DNA of 64,000 bases from Tenodera sinensis (GCA_030765045.1 CM060963.1:73247117-73311116); one strand, 5' to 3'. Shown: positions 35,050-47,175, counted from the stretch's first letter. Program-made: numbers and translations. The notes: a model not told the origin generated them from the sequence alone.

Positions 35050-35520
35050 TTTCAAAAATAGCTAAGGAGTTTGATTAAAATAACATTTACTTAAAATATT
35101 TCTATGAGAAATGACACGTATAAGTGTCCAAGTTTATGGGAATAGCATCTGAAGTCCTCTTCATTTTGAATGAAATAGGTAAAATCTTACTTAATAAAAT
35201 TGTAGGTATCATTAAGCCACAGAATTTATGTGATATATATTTTTGTGAAGTTAACCAATTCGGAGATATTCCATATTATTGGTCTGAATTTTGAAATACG
35301 TATACTTTCTCAAATGGAAAGTCGTTACCAATTCGTAGCGCCCAGCTCTTGAAGGATTTGATGCCTAAGCCTACCGCATTCCCCTATTGCAATGTAGCCA
35401 TAAGGAAACAAGTAACGAAACCATTCCTACAAATGTCTATCTTGATTAACACGACGTAATTGAAAGAATAGTTAGTGCAGGAGTGAGTAGAGAATGTAAT
35501 GTGAATGCAAAAATCCGATG
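35050..35520 (+). repeat. Repeat R, diverged copy
   Basis: ACCAATTCGGAGATATTCC, TCAAATGGAAAGTCGTTACC and the end GGAGTGAGTAGAGAATGTAA are in family order. Several internal blocks are barely recognisable, so this looks like an old copy. Confidence 0.55.
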
Positions 35521-36309
35521 TTTATGAGAGGTTGGTTATTTGCTGTCTATATTAAGTTCTCCTGTCATATAAATGTCAGCAAGAGTAAGAAAATTGGAGT
35601 CGTTTTATTGCAAAGCCAAGGGACATTCCTTTCGTTATTGGCTTAACTCAGTCACTGCGTTCTAATCAATACAAATCACTCTGAGAAAGCTGTAAACCCC
35701 AAACCCTCGTAAACCAGTTCCCTCGATACGGTAGGTTCCCTGAGCAAGTTATGACCGGGCTAATCGGTCTGGCTGGGTACTGAGTAAGATTTATAAATAC
35801 TTGATATTATGTGATGCCAGTCATCAATGAGTTACAAAGAAAAGTATTGCATTATTGCTAAGACAGTGATCTAACTACAGATACATTATTTTTAGATCGC
35901 TAAAATGTACTATTTACTATTTCAGATCAGGAAAATAACGTGTTACATCAGCTTTGAAGATGCAATGAGTCAAACAGAAAGGCAAGCATGGAAATAGCTA
36001 AAGATGTAAGAAGTGTCTTAGGAAACAGGAGTCTAGATTATAGTCATTGTGAAAATTTGAGAAAAGCAGGTTGCAACATGAGTTTAAATTTACACTTTCT
36101 ACATGCTCACATCGACTATTTTCCAGTGTTGTCTTGGATTTTGTAGCAAGTGAACGTTCTGACTAAGATTTAAATTATATTGAAAGAAGACACATTGGTG
36201 GTTGGACAGCTAATATGAAAGCAGACTACCAATAGCACCTGAAAAGGGAAAGTATTTCCTATGGAAGAACTGCGAAAAGAAACTTTTTTCTTGTAAAATA
36301 GTATTAATT
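35521..36309. other. No supportable feature
   Basis: Nothing recognised on either strand. Confidence 0.4.
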
Positions 36310-36470
36310 ATTAATCAAGGCTTCACGAGTAATCAGCCGTGTCAAGTTTATGAATGTCGAGCTTTCGGCCATTGTAAACTCCATGACCATCTTCAGGATT
36401 CATGGCCAATTGTTGGTAGTTCTTGTGAAATATACGCACATTATGTTTATAATCACATAATTTTAATGTA
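36310..36470. repeat. Unclassified interspersed repeat (GAGCTTTCGGCCAT type)
   Basis: Contains GAGCTTTCGGCCATTGTAAA followed by CTCCATGACCATCTTCAGGA. A related piece is at 40060-40147. Such a segment is familiar from Penelope-like or RTE-like ends, but I cannot assign it. Confidence 0.35.
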
Positions 36471-36911
36471 ATATACGCAATAATTATCTTGAAGATAAAT
36501 TATCTATATCGATAAGTTAATAGAAAAAATTTGTTTTCATATTTTTAAAAAATTAGATGTGAGATAAGAAAACTGATTACATATTTGGAAGCAGCATCGC
36601 AAAATTAAGGGAAATCGCATTAAAACTAAAAGACGATTTTTTTTTCAAAATGCAGAGCAGTGTAACATTGGCCTCCTGTCCGTGTAGGTTACACTACTTA
36701 CACGAAAAACTAAGTAAAGGGACATAAAGCAAACACCATATGACATCAAACAATAATTTTAGCCGCGAAGCACCAAAGGTGTACACTAATATAGTTGTAA
36801 AAGCACCTGTATATAAAATGGGCTCATTCTATGCTTCTTGGTTAATACAGAATATATTTGTGTTTATACGGATACCATTTTACGCATTTCTTCCTTCAAG
36901 AGGCATAAATT

Positions 36912-36924
36912 CCCCCCCCCCCCC
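36912..36924. repeat. Poly(C) run of 13
   Basis: Lies just past the predicted polyadenylation site of the minus-strand peptide gene (poly(G) on that strand). Confidence 0.9.
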
Positions 36925-36940
36925 TCAACACACCAAAGTT

Positions 36941-36946
36941 TTTATT
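36941..36946 (-). terminator. Polyadenylation signal AATAAA of the secreted-peptide gene
   Basis: Minus-strand AATAAA 24 bases past the stop codon, followed by a GT-rich TTTGGTGTGTTGAG, the usual arrangement of signal and downstream element. Confidence 0.5.
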
Positions 36947-36970
36947 CTCACTGAATGTGTCATGGACTCT

Positions 36971-37252
36971 TCATCCTATGGGCATGATCATTCCTTCATT
37001 TCCTGTGTCGCCCTCAATGCCTATGGCAAATAGCATGAGGTTTGGAACCTTGCAATAAGCGCAACATAGATTTTTACGCACGCACCATCCACATTCTATG
37101 ACATTAAAAATGTCCTCCGGTATCAACCAAATGTAGCAAGGAATATTGGGAGAGCTGAAGTGAGAGTGAGCAGGAACGGCAACAACGTCCCTTGGGGCAC
37201 AAGAAACAAGAAAGAGAAAAAGTAAAAGCAGCAGAAGAAAACATTTTGACAT
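36971..37252 (-). CDS. Small secreted six-cysteine peptide, family unknown
   Basis: A single-exon frame of 93 residues. It begins in GGAACCATG, with an in-frame TGA ten codons upstream (37283-37285), so the start is well defined. Residues 1-19 form a classic signal peptide (MSKCFLLLLLLFLFLVSCA). The predicted mature part has six cysteines, C39, C54, C57, C63, C64 and C67, i.e. C-x14-C-x2-C-x5-CC-x2-C, enough for three disulfides, and a Gly/Met-rich end (GDTGNEGMIMPIG). Codon composition is mixed, not repeat-like, and AATAAA follows the stop. I recognise no family. It could be an antimicrobial, salivary or signalling peptide, or one exon of a larger gene, since a strong AG|GTAAGG donor lies upstream at about 37371. 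No neighbour helps to interpret it. Overlapping minus-strand frames to 37353 are shadows. Confidence 0.45.
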   Translation of the reverse strand: MSKCFLLLLLLFLFLVSCAPRDVVAVPAHSHFSSPNIPCYIWLIPEDIFNVIECGWCVRKNLCCAYCKVPNLMLFAIGIEGDTGNEGMIMPIG

Positions 37253-37831
37253 GGTTCCTGTATTTCCATGTGTAGCGCAGAATCATTACACTTAATTCTG
37301 TAATTCGTGCCCAGAAGATCGAGATATCTTCCCTGAAAGCACCCATTAGCCACTATTTTTGTTCCTCCTTACCTCCCAAGTGCTGCTGCACATTTCATTT
37401 AATTCATCGAAAATATGTTAAACAGCAGGTTGTTAGAGAAAACTGTTTCTGTAAATTTCAATGTTTGCTTAGGGCAGACGTGAGACTACCATTACACTGA
37501 AAGTTAGGGGAAAAAATCTCAATGAGCGTTTAACGGCCGTCGTTATTGCACATAGCACCACAAGGCGGTAAACACTAGCGATGCATGAAATAAAATGGTA
37601 TTTGGGAAATGATTTTTCAGAAGAACACGTTCCAGGCGTATGTTGAGAGTATCTCTCTGGCGTTAGAACTGAGACGAACATAATCTCTTGGAAAACGGCC
37701 TCGTTTACGAGCCCTCGATAACACAGATGTATTTAAAATTATGAAAAAAAATGTTATACTCGTTTTAGTGGAGAGCAGCAGAGAGGAAATTATGAATTAG
37801 TAGGATACGTGAAAAATGGTGAACAATTGAC

Positions 37832-38145
37832 TAGTCCCGTAGCTCAATAGGTAGAGCACCTGCGTGTTGTGCAAGGTTCCTGGGTTCCATTCCCGGTTGA
37901 GAAGGTGGAAACTTTTCTTTAACCAAGATTATTCCCCGTCCTTCCTAGGCTCTGGAATTATGAATGCGTGTTTGTGAATTTCATGTTATTGATTAATCCA
38001 AATTAATAGAAACCCAAAGTTCAAATCCACCGCTAAGCAAGTGAACACCGTTGCTCTTGGGTAATTGTTCTAAAATGTCAAAATGGTCGCCGATATGATC
38101 TTCATTGTTAAAGGCGGCATATAAATGGAATATTAAAAACTAGTG
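37832..38145 (+). mobile_element. SINE-D copy
   Basis: Head GTCCCGTAGCTCAATAGGTA (A-box) and GGGTTCCATTCCCGG (B-box), then CCCCGTCCTTCCTAGGCTCT, TTGCTCTTGGGTAATTG and an ending GCGGCATATAAATGGAATAT. The acceptor stem does not pair properly, so it is a tRNA-derived SINE rather than a tRNA gene. The tail is AT-rich. Confidence 0.7.
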
Positions 38146-38821
38146 AACAACTAATTAAAACAAAATGTCACTATTTGAGTTCAGATGCACTAATTTTGAG
38201 GAATTTAGTATTTTATTGTTATTGAATTTCAGAGTAATATTTACTTTTTGCGTACGCAAACTTACCTTCTATTTCTGATAAAAATGAATAGCAGTTAATT
38301 CTATATATCAATGGATGCGCACGCGGCAACAGTTCTTACTTGCTGAAAGTAGATGTTGCCATTATACCAATTTCTCAAAAGAATAAAATTAGGTGGTTTT
38401 ATGAAGATTCTTACCGATGTACTTTATACAGAGGATTCAAGTCTATCCTGAAGAGTGGGAATCTATGCCGCAAGTAATCTTCCGCTGTGCCGTTTATTGT
38501 GCTGAATTTGCTCTTTAAAGATGGCTTTCAAGGAATGAAGTACCTAGGTATCTTCTGCTTTTCTTTAAAACCTTTAGTGCTCAAAACTTTTCCCTTTTCA
38601 CAGCAAACTCTTACTGGATAAAGCTGTAACACATTTTGCGCCAAACACATCTCTAGTGTTAAGTAACTTCACTCAATTGGTCACGTCTCTAGCCAGACAA
38701 GCGTGCTGGCGCAGTGCCTCTGAGATACAACTTTAACATTTTATAAGGAAATCAATAAATTTAAACCATTTATGTCTTAGGATGGTATAAAGTTACTACA
38801 TAACCATTTTACAATATTTTA
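38146..38821. other. No supportable feature
   Basis: Nothing recognised. Confidence 0.4.
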
Positions 38822-39070
38822 CTTTTACTTTCTCTACGACGCATATCAAGTAGGTAAAGTAACGTACCACCCAAATATTCTAGATAGAAATTTCACCGGA
38901 AATACATGTTTTGGTACCCTCTGAAGCTTAAAAGAACTCATTTTTCGAAAAAGGCCCTGTTGCGTATGTTCACTCTAAAAGGTAAACCGATTGAATACAA
39001 AACTTGGTGATGAGCATCTTTCGAGGATGAGACACGAATATTTTAAGGAAACCGCACCCCCCCCCCCCCG
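38822..39070 (+). repeat. Repeat R, left-end fragment, with poly(C)
   Basis: TTTACTTTCTCTACGACGCA, TTTCACCGGAAATACATGTT, TTTTTCGAAAAAGGCCCTGT and GATGAGACACGAATATTTTA. It stops at a run of 14 C (39056-39069). At the internal position where other copies carry CA/TG arrays this one has none. Confidence 0.65.
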
Positions 39071-40059
39071 CCTCAGACCACATGAAACATAAATTATCAA
39101 CAATAGCAATAGTCTTCTGCTTATCTTCCTATACATTTATAGGTTCCTGGTGAAACAGGTTTTAGAGTGAACTAGAATAGTTGGTCGACTTTGATAGTAT
39201 GTATTGCATAAGGAATATCTTACACTAAAGGCTTCAACTTTCTTTCACGAGAAAGTAACAAGAGCTGCAGATTGACATGAGTCGTTCAAACATATCCCGA
39301 ATAAGTGCTAGGAATCCACTTTTCTTCTCCCTGATGTAGTATTTCGGTTATCAAATCGAATGGCTTGAAAGATAAATCTAAATCTTTTCACCAAATCCGA
39401 CGTTATTCCGTAAATTCTCAAGGTCCAATCTACCTGTTTTATGAAGACCTGCCAAGTACAGAAGACCAATAAAGATCCTTATCTCTGCAGCGCCAACATT
39501 GAGCTCTAACACGCGAGTAATTGTCCCCAAGGATGTCTGTGTATTGATTAGTAAACACTGATGTCTGTAATGTTGTCATCAAACAAATATTCCCAGGAGT
39601 CCAAAACTGTCATGTAGGGAGTCTTCTTCCATGAAAAAGATTCAATAATGTTTGTTGCCTTCTTTCGCACGGAAAAATAGAAATTTGATACTTGGCCGCT
39701 GCTTAAATCCGTATCACTCCGCTGTGTATCAGATTTGTTTTCTTCTTTCTTAAATTTGTGCAGAAACGTCCATATAGTCTTCATTCTCGACGTCATATAC
39801 TGTAGTCAGCCGCTGAAACTCCTTGGTCCATAGTCAGTCATCTATATTATGAGTATTTTTTGCTATTTTCACGAACAGAAGACTTCTTTGTTTATATTTT
39901 GACAAATGACAAAGATGATAGCTTTTACTTCGCATTATTTCTTCTAAACCTGAAACACAATTCATAATCCTGACCTTGCAACACAGCTGCTCTGTTGTAC
40001 TGCAACCATGGCGCTGCTATGGTAACAAACTTTTGTCTCTGTCTCATACACTTTTAAAA
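39071..40059. other. No supportable feature
   Basis: Nothing recognised. Confidence 0.4.
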
Positions 40060-40147
40060 TAATAATTGATTCTCGGGTGATCAACCGCGTCATATATATA
40101 TATATAAAATTTGGGCTTTCGGCCATTTTACACTCTATGGCGTTCTG
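40060..40147. repeat. Related GGCTTTCGGCCAT repeat fragment with (TA)n
   Basis: TCAACCGCGTCA, a short TA run (40093-40106), then GGGCTTTCGGCCATTTTACA. Similar to 36310-36400. Confidence 0.35.
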
Positions 40148-40150
40148 ATA

Positions 40151-40535
40151 TGAGGTGTTGAGCGCAACAGTGGCCCAACCACTAAATGTACATAATGGAG
40201 ATAATGAAGTGTAAAAAATATCTGTGATTTGAAAGTTTTATATTGACTTTAATAACTAAGCAAGAGTCATGATATTTGGAAATTTTAATCAATATAGCAC
40301 CGACATTGTAATACGTAGTTACATACATGCAGGAAGGTTGGGCCAGTGTTTCTGTCCAGGAAGTCAGATTCAGTTCCATGCAATAACACACTTCTCATGC
40401 CATCTGTCGGTGGTTGTAGAAATGTGGTATAGGCCACTACTGCTCTCTTAGATTTTGATATGGGGAACATGTCTGTGCTAATAACTCAGTTTCTGAATTT
40501 TTGTGGGTTGGGCCACTGTTGCGCTCAACGCCTCA
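40151..40535. mobile_element. MITE-like foldback element, 385 bp, TA-flanked
   Basis: The left end TGAGGTGTTGAGCGCAACAG plus TGGCCCAACC is repeated inverted at the right end (GGTTGGGCCACTGTTGCGCT plus CAACGCCTCA), one mismatch in 30. TA stands on both outer sides, as expected for Tc1/mariner target sites. A third GGTTGGGCCAGTGTTTCTG occurs inside at about 40337. No transposase is present. Confidence 0.7.
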
Positions 40536-40989
40536 TATATAACGTGTGCTCTCCCCATAAAAAGAGTTACGGTAAAAATAAGTTTCGCCAGCTCAGGACG
40601 TATGCAGTCATCATTGTGAGCATATTGGTTTATTGGAATGTAATTTAAATTTTGCAAACGTGCAATAGTTCTTGAAACCATCCTCACTGCCAGATCCTTT
40701 TGACAGAGCAACATTTCATAGACTAATGTGTCTCCGCTGATAGGACGATGGTATGCATATAATTGTAGGCAAGGCGTGCTTACCTGAATTAATCAACAAC
40801 TACGACATGCAGGAATACCTATTTACTATTCCGTAGTACGGGTTGAATAAACCTACTTACTTGCAAATGTTCCAGTCATGAACATGCTGTGCGTACCAAA
40901 TAGCACGGCATATATTACATCCACTGTTTGAAAATATTAATGGCACAAAATATGACATTTCTCCTGGAAAAAGCGTAGCGAGGTAGTTA

Positions 40990-42001
40990 AATTACGGCTC
41001 ATCCAGTTTAATCCCTCTTCCGCTTTTCCTCCAGACGCAAAGCGAGTAATAACTTCATTGAAAAGCTTAAACAGATCTTAGAAAGAACCCTAGAATTTAA
41101 CAGACTAGCAAGTATGTGCTTTGTGAATCTTGAAAAGATATTCGATAGATTAGAGCTGTGTGTGAGGAATGACATTATTAAACTAATAGAGAATATACAT
41201 ATATTATAATTATAGGACAGTTAACAGAGAAAATACCAATAAAAAGAGGGGTAAAACAAGGTGATTTTTAAGGCCATTCCTATTCAGCACAGTGATGGAT
41301 GAAATAATTAAAGAAATTAGAGATTTGAGGTACAATATGTGAGACAAAAATATTAGTGTGGTATGTTATGCAGATGATGTACTTGTGGCAGAAACGGAGG
41401 ATAATCTATGGAACATTTAAAAAGTTCAACATGAATATTTCCAAAAATAAAACAAAATCATCAACGAATAATTGATTTCAATTATCCGGGTGTTAATATT
41501 ACAAGTGTAGAAAATCTGGCCCAAGAAATTAACAATAAAATTGTAAAAGCGTTAAAACAGCTAAATGTATTATTAATGATGTAGTGTGGAGAAATAAATA
41601 TATGAGAAAACAACAAAAGCCAAAGTTTATAAAGCAGTAGTCCAACAAGTAATAACTTATGCACTAGAAACAAGAGCAGACACCACAAGAACACAACGAA
41701 TGACGGAAACAACGGAAATGAAAGGAAGATAGCTAAAAAAGACAAAGTACGATAAAGCAAGTAATGAACAAATTAGAGAGATATGTAAGATTCAACTGGT
41801 GACTGAATGGAGAGAAATAAGGAAGGAAGAATGACAAGCACATATCTTCAGAATGTCAGATGAACGATTAGGAAAGTAGCGAGAGACAAAATTCCATAAG
41901 AAAGAAGCCCAGGATGTCCAAAACAGAGATGGAAGAATGGTTTGATTCATGCATAAAACAGTCGATTACAGCTCACATAATGAGGAGAAGAAGAAGAAGA
42001 A
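40990..42001 (+). mobile_element. LINE remnant with reverse-transcriptase motifs
   Basis: KLKQILERTLEFNRLASMCF and VNLEKIFDRL correspond to the palm start (F.D.EKAFDR). RGVKQGDF is the conserved R.GVRQGD block, and CYADDVLVAETEDNLW at about 41364-41411 contains the catalytic YADD (41367-41378). Later, YKAVVQQVITYALETRADTT and REICKIQLVTEWREIR match the C-terminal thumb region. Numerous frameshifts and stops make it inactive. It ends in a (GAA)n tail at 41988-42001, as does the copy at 28200-28560. Confidence 0.8.
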
Positions 42002-42149
42002 AATCTTAAAGTAAATCAGGGGCAACCGTTAGTTACTGGAATGTAGGGAAGGCATCCTGACTCAGTCCCGTTATTTACGTGAATAAAATGTGAACAATCC
42101 AATTTGGAACCTAGCATGTACTGTGAAACTGTAAAAATAGCAGGTGTAA

Positions 42150-42575
42150 AATAGTATGACACTGAGCAAACGTGGCCGATTTTGACCGTCACAGTGTTAG
42201 TAGCTCTTCGTGATGAACAGCTAGAGCTGTTTTCTTATCGTAACCCTGACTCAGTCCTTTCACTGTCTTTCTCTATCTCCCATACACTGACTCCGACGAT
42301 ACAATCATTCGATGCTCGTTAAGTCTTGTTTACTTCGACGCGGTGTATCACACAGACACAGCTGTGTTGCATTCACTGACACACTGGCTGACTCATATCT
42401 GTAACCCTCTCCCTGCTGTTTCCTCGCCTCCTTACATAGCGAGAATCATGTCACTCCGACTTTTCGCCAACGATGACGCGGTCAGATATTTCTCGATGAC
42501 TCTGGAGAAAAAGATTTTTGGCTTTGCCCTTCGATTGTTGTTAGTCACATACAAACAGTCGCGCCAGTCCAGGAG
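42150..42575 (-). mobile_element. LTR-related copy (minus strand)
   Basis: Shares with 32731-33195 and 48357-48715 the plus-strand order TCTTATCGTAACCCTGACTC, TTTCACTGTCTTTCTCTATC, GATGCTCGTTAAG and CACAGCTGTG. The polyadenylation end is worn. No TSD found. Confidence 0.5.
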
Positions 42576-43299
42576 TTTGTACAAGAAGTCAATCAGGGAC
42601 GTCCGGTGTGCTTGACTGTCCGCAACTCAGCGCCAGCCAATGCTTCCACAAACTGCTGTCAGACCGAAAAAGAGTAAGTGAAACGATCCTTTATTAATAA
42701 AAATTGTATTGGCCATACGACTATTTGTTACACTCACATGCATTGCTGAAAAACATAACGAACTTTTACAAATGTCCTTGGAATAATGCTTCGTGTTACG
42801 CATTCATATGAGTTGAACAATGTAAACATACAACGATCATGACATGGTCCAGGATGCTCTAACAGGACCATTTTGTTTCAAATATGCATTATCACCGACA
42901 TGGCCAGATGGTCCTAACAACAAACATTCATACATGAGGGTTGCAGAAAACATTTACCGTGTTAGTACAACGATATAAAACAGCGATGTCCAACGTTTGC
43001 CAAACAGGGGAGATTGCATTTACCTCCTTCAAATTCAAGCGGACCGCTCTAACAGACTTGTATTTGTTACAGAGGTTGTTATATGTCCGTTGCGTTTCAT
43101 TTACGGAAGCACTTTCAAATCTTATGCGATAAACATCTGTTCATTAGTTACTTGTTTGGTGCTGCTTACGTTTAAGAAGTCTATAAATATTTGGCGACAA
43201 AGTCCGAGTACATAGCCTTAGAAGATCCACCAAGTGATCGTCACCTAATCTATTGCCTTACAGACTCTTAGTATAGCTCAATTGAAGATGCTCTGTTCA
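42576..43299. other. No supportable feature
   Basis: Nothing recognised. Confidence 0.4.
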
Positions 43300-43545
43300 C
43301 AAATATATGTAGAACTATACTCACCCTTATACAAACTATCCTTGCAAATGCTTATTTCTCTGCCTACTTTATTTTAATCAACATAACCGTTTTCAGAAAG
43401 TATCTTATTGCTAATTTTCTTCTAGATGCAAGAGGAATATGAGAACACAGTAGTGTTTAAGCGATAGTGAAATGCTTTAAGAGCTGGTTGCTATGCGATG
43501 TCTTTGAAATTCCGTTCTCTTTGCAAGAACAAGAGATAAAAATCT
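43300..43545 (-). repeat. Repeat R partial copy
   Basis: ACAAACTATCCTTGCAAATG, ATTGCTAATTTTCTTCTAGA and AATTCCGTTCTCTTTGCAAG, the 3'-end part of R. It is followed at once by the start of another R copy in the same orientation. Confidence 0.7.
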
Positions 43546-43846
43546 GATATGTTGCATTCACATGACTTTCTCTACTGTTGTACTAACTATTCTTACAAAC
43601 TTATTCCTATCTCTTCTTCGTGTTAGGTGAGATAAACATTGTACAAATTATCTGTTGCTTATTTCCAAGGGAAATATTAGAATACAGTAGCCTTTGAGCG
43701 ATAGTTAAGTCTTTTAAAGCTTTGAGATCCCGCTCCTTCCACACTTAACGTATGAAAAATGAACAACGATGTTCTATTTCACCAGAGTTTTGTTCTCCGA
43801 AACTGACACAAATAACAAGGAATATCTCCGAAATGGTTCACTCTAC

Positions 43847-43905
<59 letters not shown>

Positions 43906-44180
43906 CATTCATTCATACATAAATTGCATGTTTTAGGGAGATCTAAATTTTTTGCAGAGTAAGATTTTGTCAATCTCTTACGGCTTACGAGTTATTCAAA
44001 AGTCATCCAGAGTGAACAGGACTACATAGGCTATAGCCAGACGCACACATGGACCTTTATCTAAATATTCTTCTTAGTTTCAGGGGATCTCAAAACATAT
44101 ATTTCCGGTGAAATCTCTACATCGAATTTTTGGGTGGAATACAATACTTCCTTCTACTTACCAATACAGAAAGTAAAAAC
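43546..44180 (-). repeat. Repeat R copy with 53-base poly(A)
   Basis: From TTGCATTCACATGACTTTCT to AATACAGAAAGTAAAAACG. Contains GGAATATCTCCGAAATGGTT, a poly(A) at about 43851-43902, TTACGAGTTATTCAAAAGTC and TCTCAAAACATATATTTCCG. The segment between the pale blocks is shortened relative to 10701-11500. Confidence 0.8.
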
Positions 44181-44375
44181 GAATAACATATTCGTATTTG
44201 AGGAAAGTACAAGTATTGGCAAATTTATACAGATAATAAACAGTATCTCGAAACTGGTTCACTTAAAAAGGTATTTTAATCATATCCACATTTTTTATTT
44301 ACTAAGAATTTGTCTCTTACTGTTTACCATTTATGCAAAGGTCATCTATTCTAGAATGAAGAGGTCTCCGTCACT
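44181..44375 (-). repeat. Repeat R partial copy, joined head-to-tail
   Basis: ATACAGATAATAAACAGTAT, CTCGAAACTGGTTCACTTAA and ATGCAAAGGTCATCTATTCT. Continues directly from the previous copy. Confidence 0.6.
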
Positions 44376-44984
44376 GGATGCTGAGTGGTTGTGTTTGTAC
44401 ACGTCACAAGCAAGAGCTGATTTACCCTCCGACTGAAAGAATGCAGTGGGGTATAACCGCTAATTACGCAAGCGTCTCCACAAAGCCAAGGTTGGACATC
44501 GTTGGTATAAACGTCGGAGAGAGATAACAGCCATGAAGTTCGTGCCAGAGCGCTATATGTGAATTAAAATTTCGGATTCCGACATCTCGCGCGACAGTAG
44601 AAAGCTAATGGAATGATTCCTAGACTGTTTTTATCGACCACATATCCACCTACATACCTATGTATAAATAGATCTGGCCTGTCCAGTTGGGATAGTTCCC
44701 TTGTCAGTAAGTTCCTCTCTGTGTGCCACAAATAAAAGGTTTTCCCTGATGTCATAGACCAGGGGAAGACAGGTTGTGCCGGTGAAACAGCTGCACCACT
44801 GAACATGCTGGCACTGAGACAGTTGACGTCACCGTGTTTTGCACTGCTGCCCCAGGGAAATAGAAAATAGTTTGAGGCTGCAGGATGCAACAGTCAACAG
44901 ACAGTCAGCATTTCTGGTGATAACACAGCTAACTTTGCAATGTTAATGCTGTTTTAATTACACACTGGTCACATATAAATATCA

Positions 44985-45468
44985 TTTCACGAAAGTTTTG
45001 TTTCCCGAAACAAGGAATATCTCCGAAATGGTTCACACTACAAAATAATGTATTTGGACATAAATTGTGTGTTTTAGCGAAATCTATATTTTTTGTATAG
45101 TAAGATTTTGCTTATCTCTTACGGTTTACGAGTTATTCAAAAGTCATCCAGAGTAAAAAGAACTACATAGGCTATAGCCAGAAAATTCAAAATATACATT
45201 TAATTTTTCATATACATATCTTAAACATATGGCATTTTAGCCAAAATCGTTAGAGCGATTTTCAAGAAAATCAAAATTTTCGAAAAATTTTCCATGAAAA
45301 GGGAAATTTAGAGAGGGGCTATTTTCTTTAAAATCTTCGTGTGGCATCCTTGAAAGACATTAAACTTAAGTACCAACTTTGGTTTTTAACCGACTTTTCG
45401 TTTTTGAGTTATGCTGCCCACAGACTGACAGACACACAGACACACACGCACACACACACACACACAAA
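44985..45468 (-). repeat. Repeat R copy with (CA)n
   Basis: GGAATATCTCCGAAATGGTT, TTACGGTTTACGAGTTATTC, AAATATACATTTAATTTTTC, TTGGTTTTTAACCGACTTTT and a CA array (45433-45464). The copy ends inside the array. Confidence 0.8.
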
Positions 45469-46879
45469 CTCCGAGTTAGATGGTGAGGTAGCTTATATCG
45501 AATGCGGACTGGTTATATTGAACTTTAATCTACACTTGCGTAAGTTCTACTTTGCCTTCTAAATATTCTTGGTATGTAGAAACTATTCAATAATTTGATT
45601 CGTTAAAATTTCCTATTTCTTCCTAAGTTGGAATTGCGACAAAGAACGGCTTATTAAATTGATTCTTAATTATATCGGCCACTCAGGGTAAACTAATTAT
45701 ACTGAGAACCAGTGGAAAGTTAAGGACATTATTATTCAAGTTTATATTTTTGAAGATTATTATCTTACACAATTGAGGGATCGGCATCAAGACATTACTT
45801 GTAATTGTAATGAGGGCAAAAAATACTATTTTGAAATAAATTAAGGTTGAATACTTTTAAGCTTATAATTTGCCTGCATCACTTCCTACATACCTTAAAC
45901 ATTACGAAGTATTTATACGATCCACTTCCCTTATCCTTTACAAATTGGTAGTTCAACTTTAACAAATATACCTTGAATGTGCCGGAGGGTAAGGAGCAAA
46001 ACAGAAAACTTAGGCACAGTAGCTGAGCCACCCAGACCGACTTCAAACTCTTGAGCTTGATGGGGAAGTTATACATAGTGATTCTGTGTTTCAGAAGTAT
46101 GCGCATGATAATAAATTGGATGCGAAATTTAACTTTGTGTATTGCATAGAAAAACTTAAAATGTTATTTATATTGTTGGAAGTATATACGAAGAAGGTAC
46201 ACATTCTAATTTTCTCCACACAATCTAATTTGCATTTATTAATTTATGTTCTTACATTCCTTACCAAGTTTATATAGTCTTATTTTCATAGAAATGTATT
46301 TTATTTTGTCCAGCTGCCACTCTTAGCAGCGCACACTCTCTAAAAGCACAAGCCACTGATCCAATGAAGCTATTCCGCCATTGTTCCCCATTCCATGCTC
46401 ATTATACAGTGATCACCAAGCAGGGAGCAAGGCTACTTAGATAGCAGGGTATTTCCAGCCACTGCTTTTGGCATACATTTCAAACTTACTCTACCTCCAG
46501 GGAAGTTAGTCCAATATACACAATATAAATTGAATTACCAAAACAGCTACATCTTTTTAAGATGGTTTCTCCTACAAATACAGGTTCCTTTGAAAGTATT
46601 ACTATGGAAGGCGAATGAACGATAAGACGAAGAATATACCACTGATTTATTTAACCTACGTAGTTTTGAATAAATATAAAACCTAAAAATACATTTTATG
46701 CAGGTCGTATTGGAAGTAAAGCTATCAACACGAGTCACTCATAATAAAATTGAACAATAACACAAAGTGGAATAATATTTTTATATCGTCCTATTTTATC
46801 ACTTTCTAGCGAGCGGCCAACTACAGGAGCGCAGGTTTAGCTGAGGATAGGGTCCTTACATTTTCCCAGGTGTAAACTC
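45469..46879. other. No supportable gene
   Basis: Only a 26-base relic of the SINE-C head (46019-46042, GTAGCTGAGCCACCCAGACC) was recognised. Confidence 0.4.
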
Positions 46880-47175
46880 CCCGTTACAGCGTTCGCCTAC
46901 CATTTAGGCGGCCCGGGTTCAATTCCAGGAACACGCAAGTGGTATTTGTGATGGACAAAGCGATGTTAGGATGGGTTTTCTCCGTGTTCTCGGTTTTCCC
47001 CGCTACTCATTCCAACAATTGCTCTATTATCTCCACTAATCGATTTCGCCTGCATTTCATATCATCCTCTTCCTCACTCTCATACCTGGTGCTTGGCTGG
47101 CCACCCACTTCCAGGTCTTCACTCTGTCCGGTCCATAGGTTCGTGTGTTCCCCGACAGGAGTCTGAACCTAGGAA
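46880..47175 (+). mobile_element. SINE-A copy, tail lost
   Basis: Truncated head (TTACAGCGTTCGCCTACCAT), B-box GGGTTCAATTCCAGG, body GATGGACAAAGCGATG, CTTGGCTGGCCACCCACTTC and GGTTCGTGTGTTCCCCGACA. Confidence 0.75.

Noticed and set aside
37840..37910. Possible tRNA gene
   Set aside because: A- and B-boxes are good but the acceptor stem does not pair and a SINE body follows.
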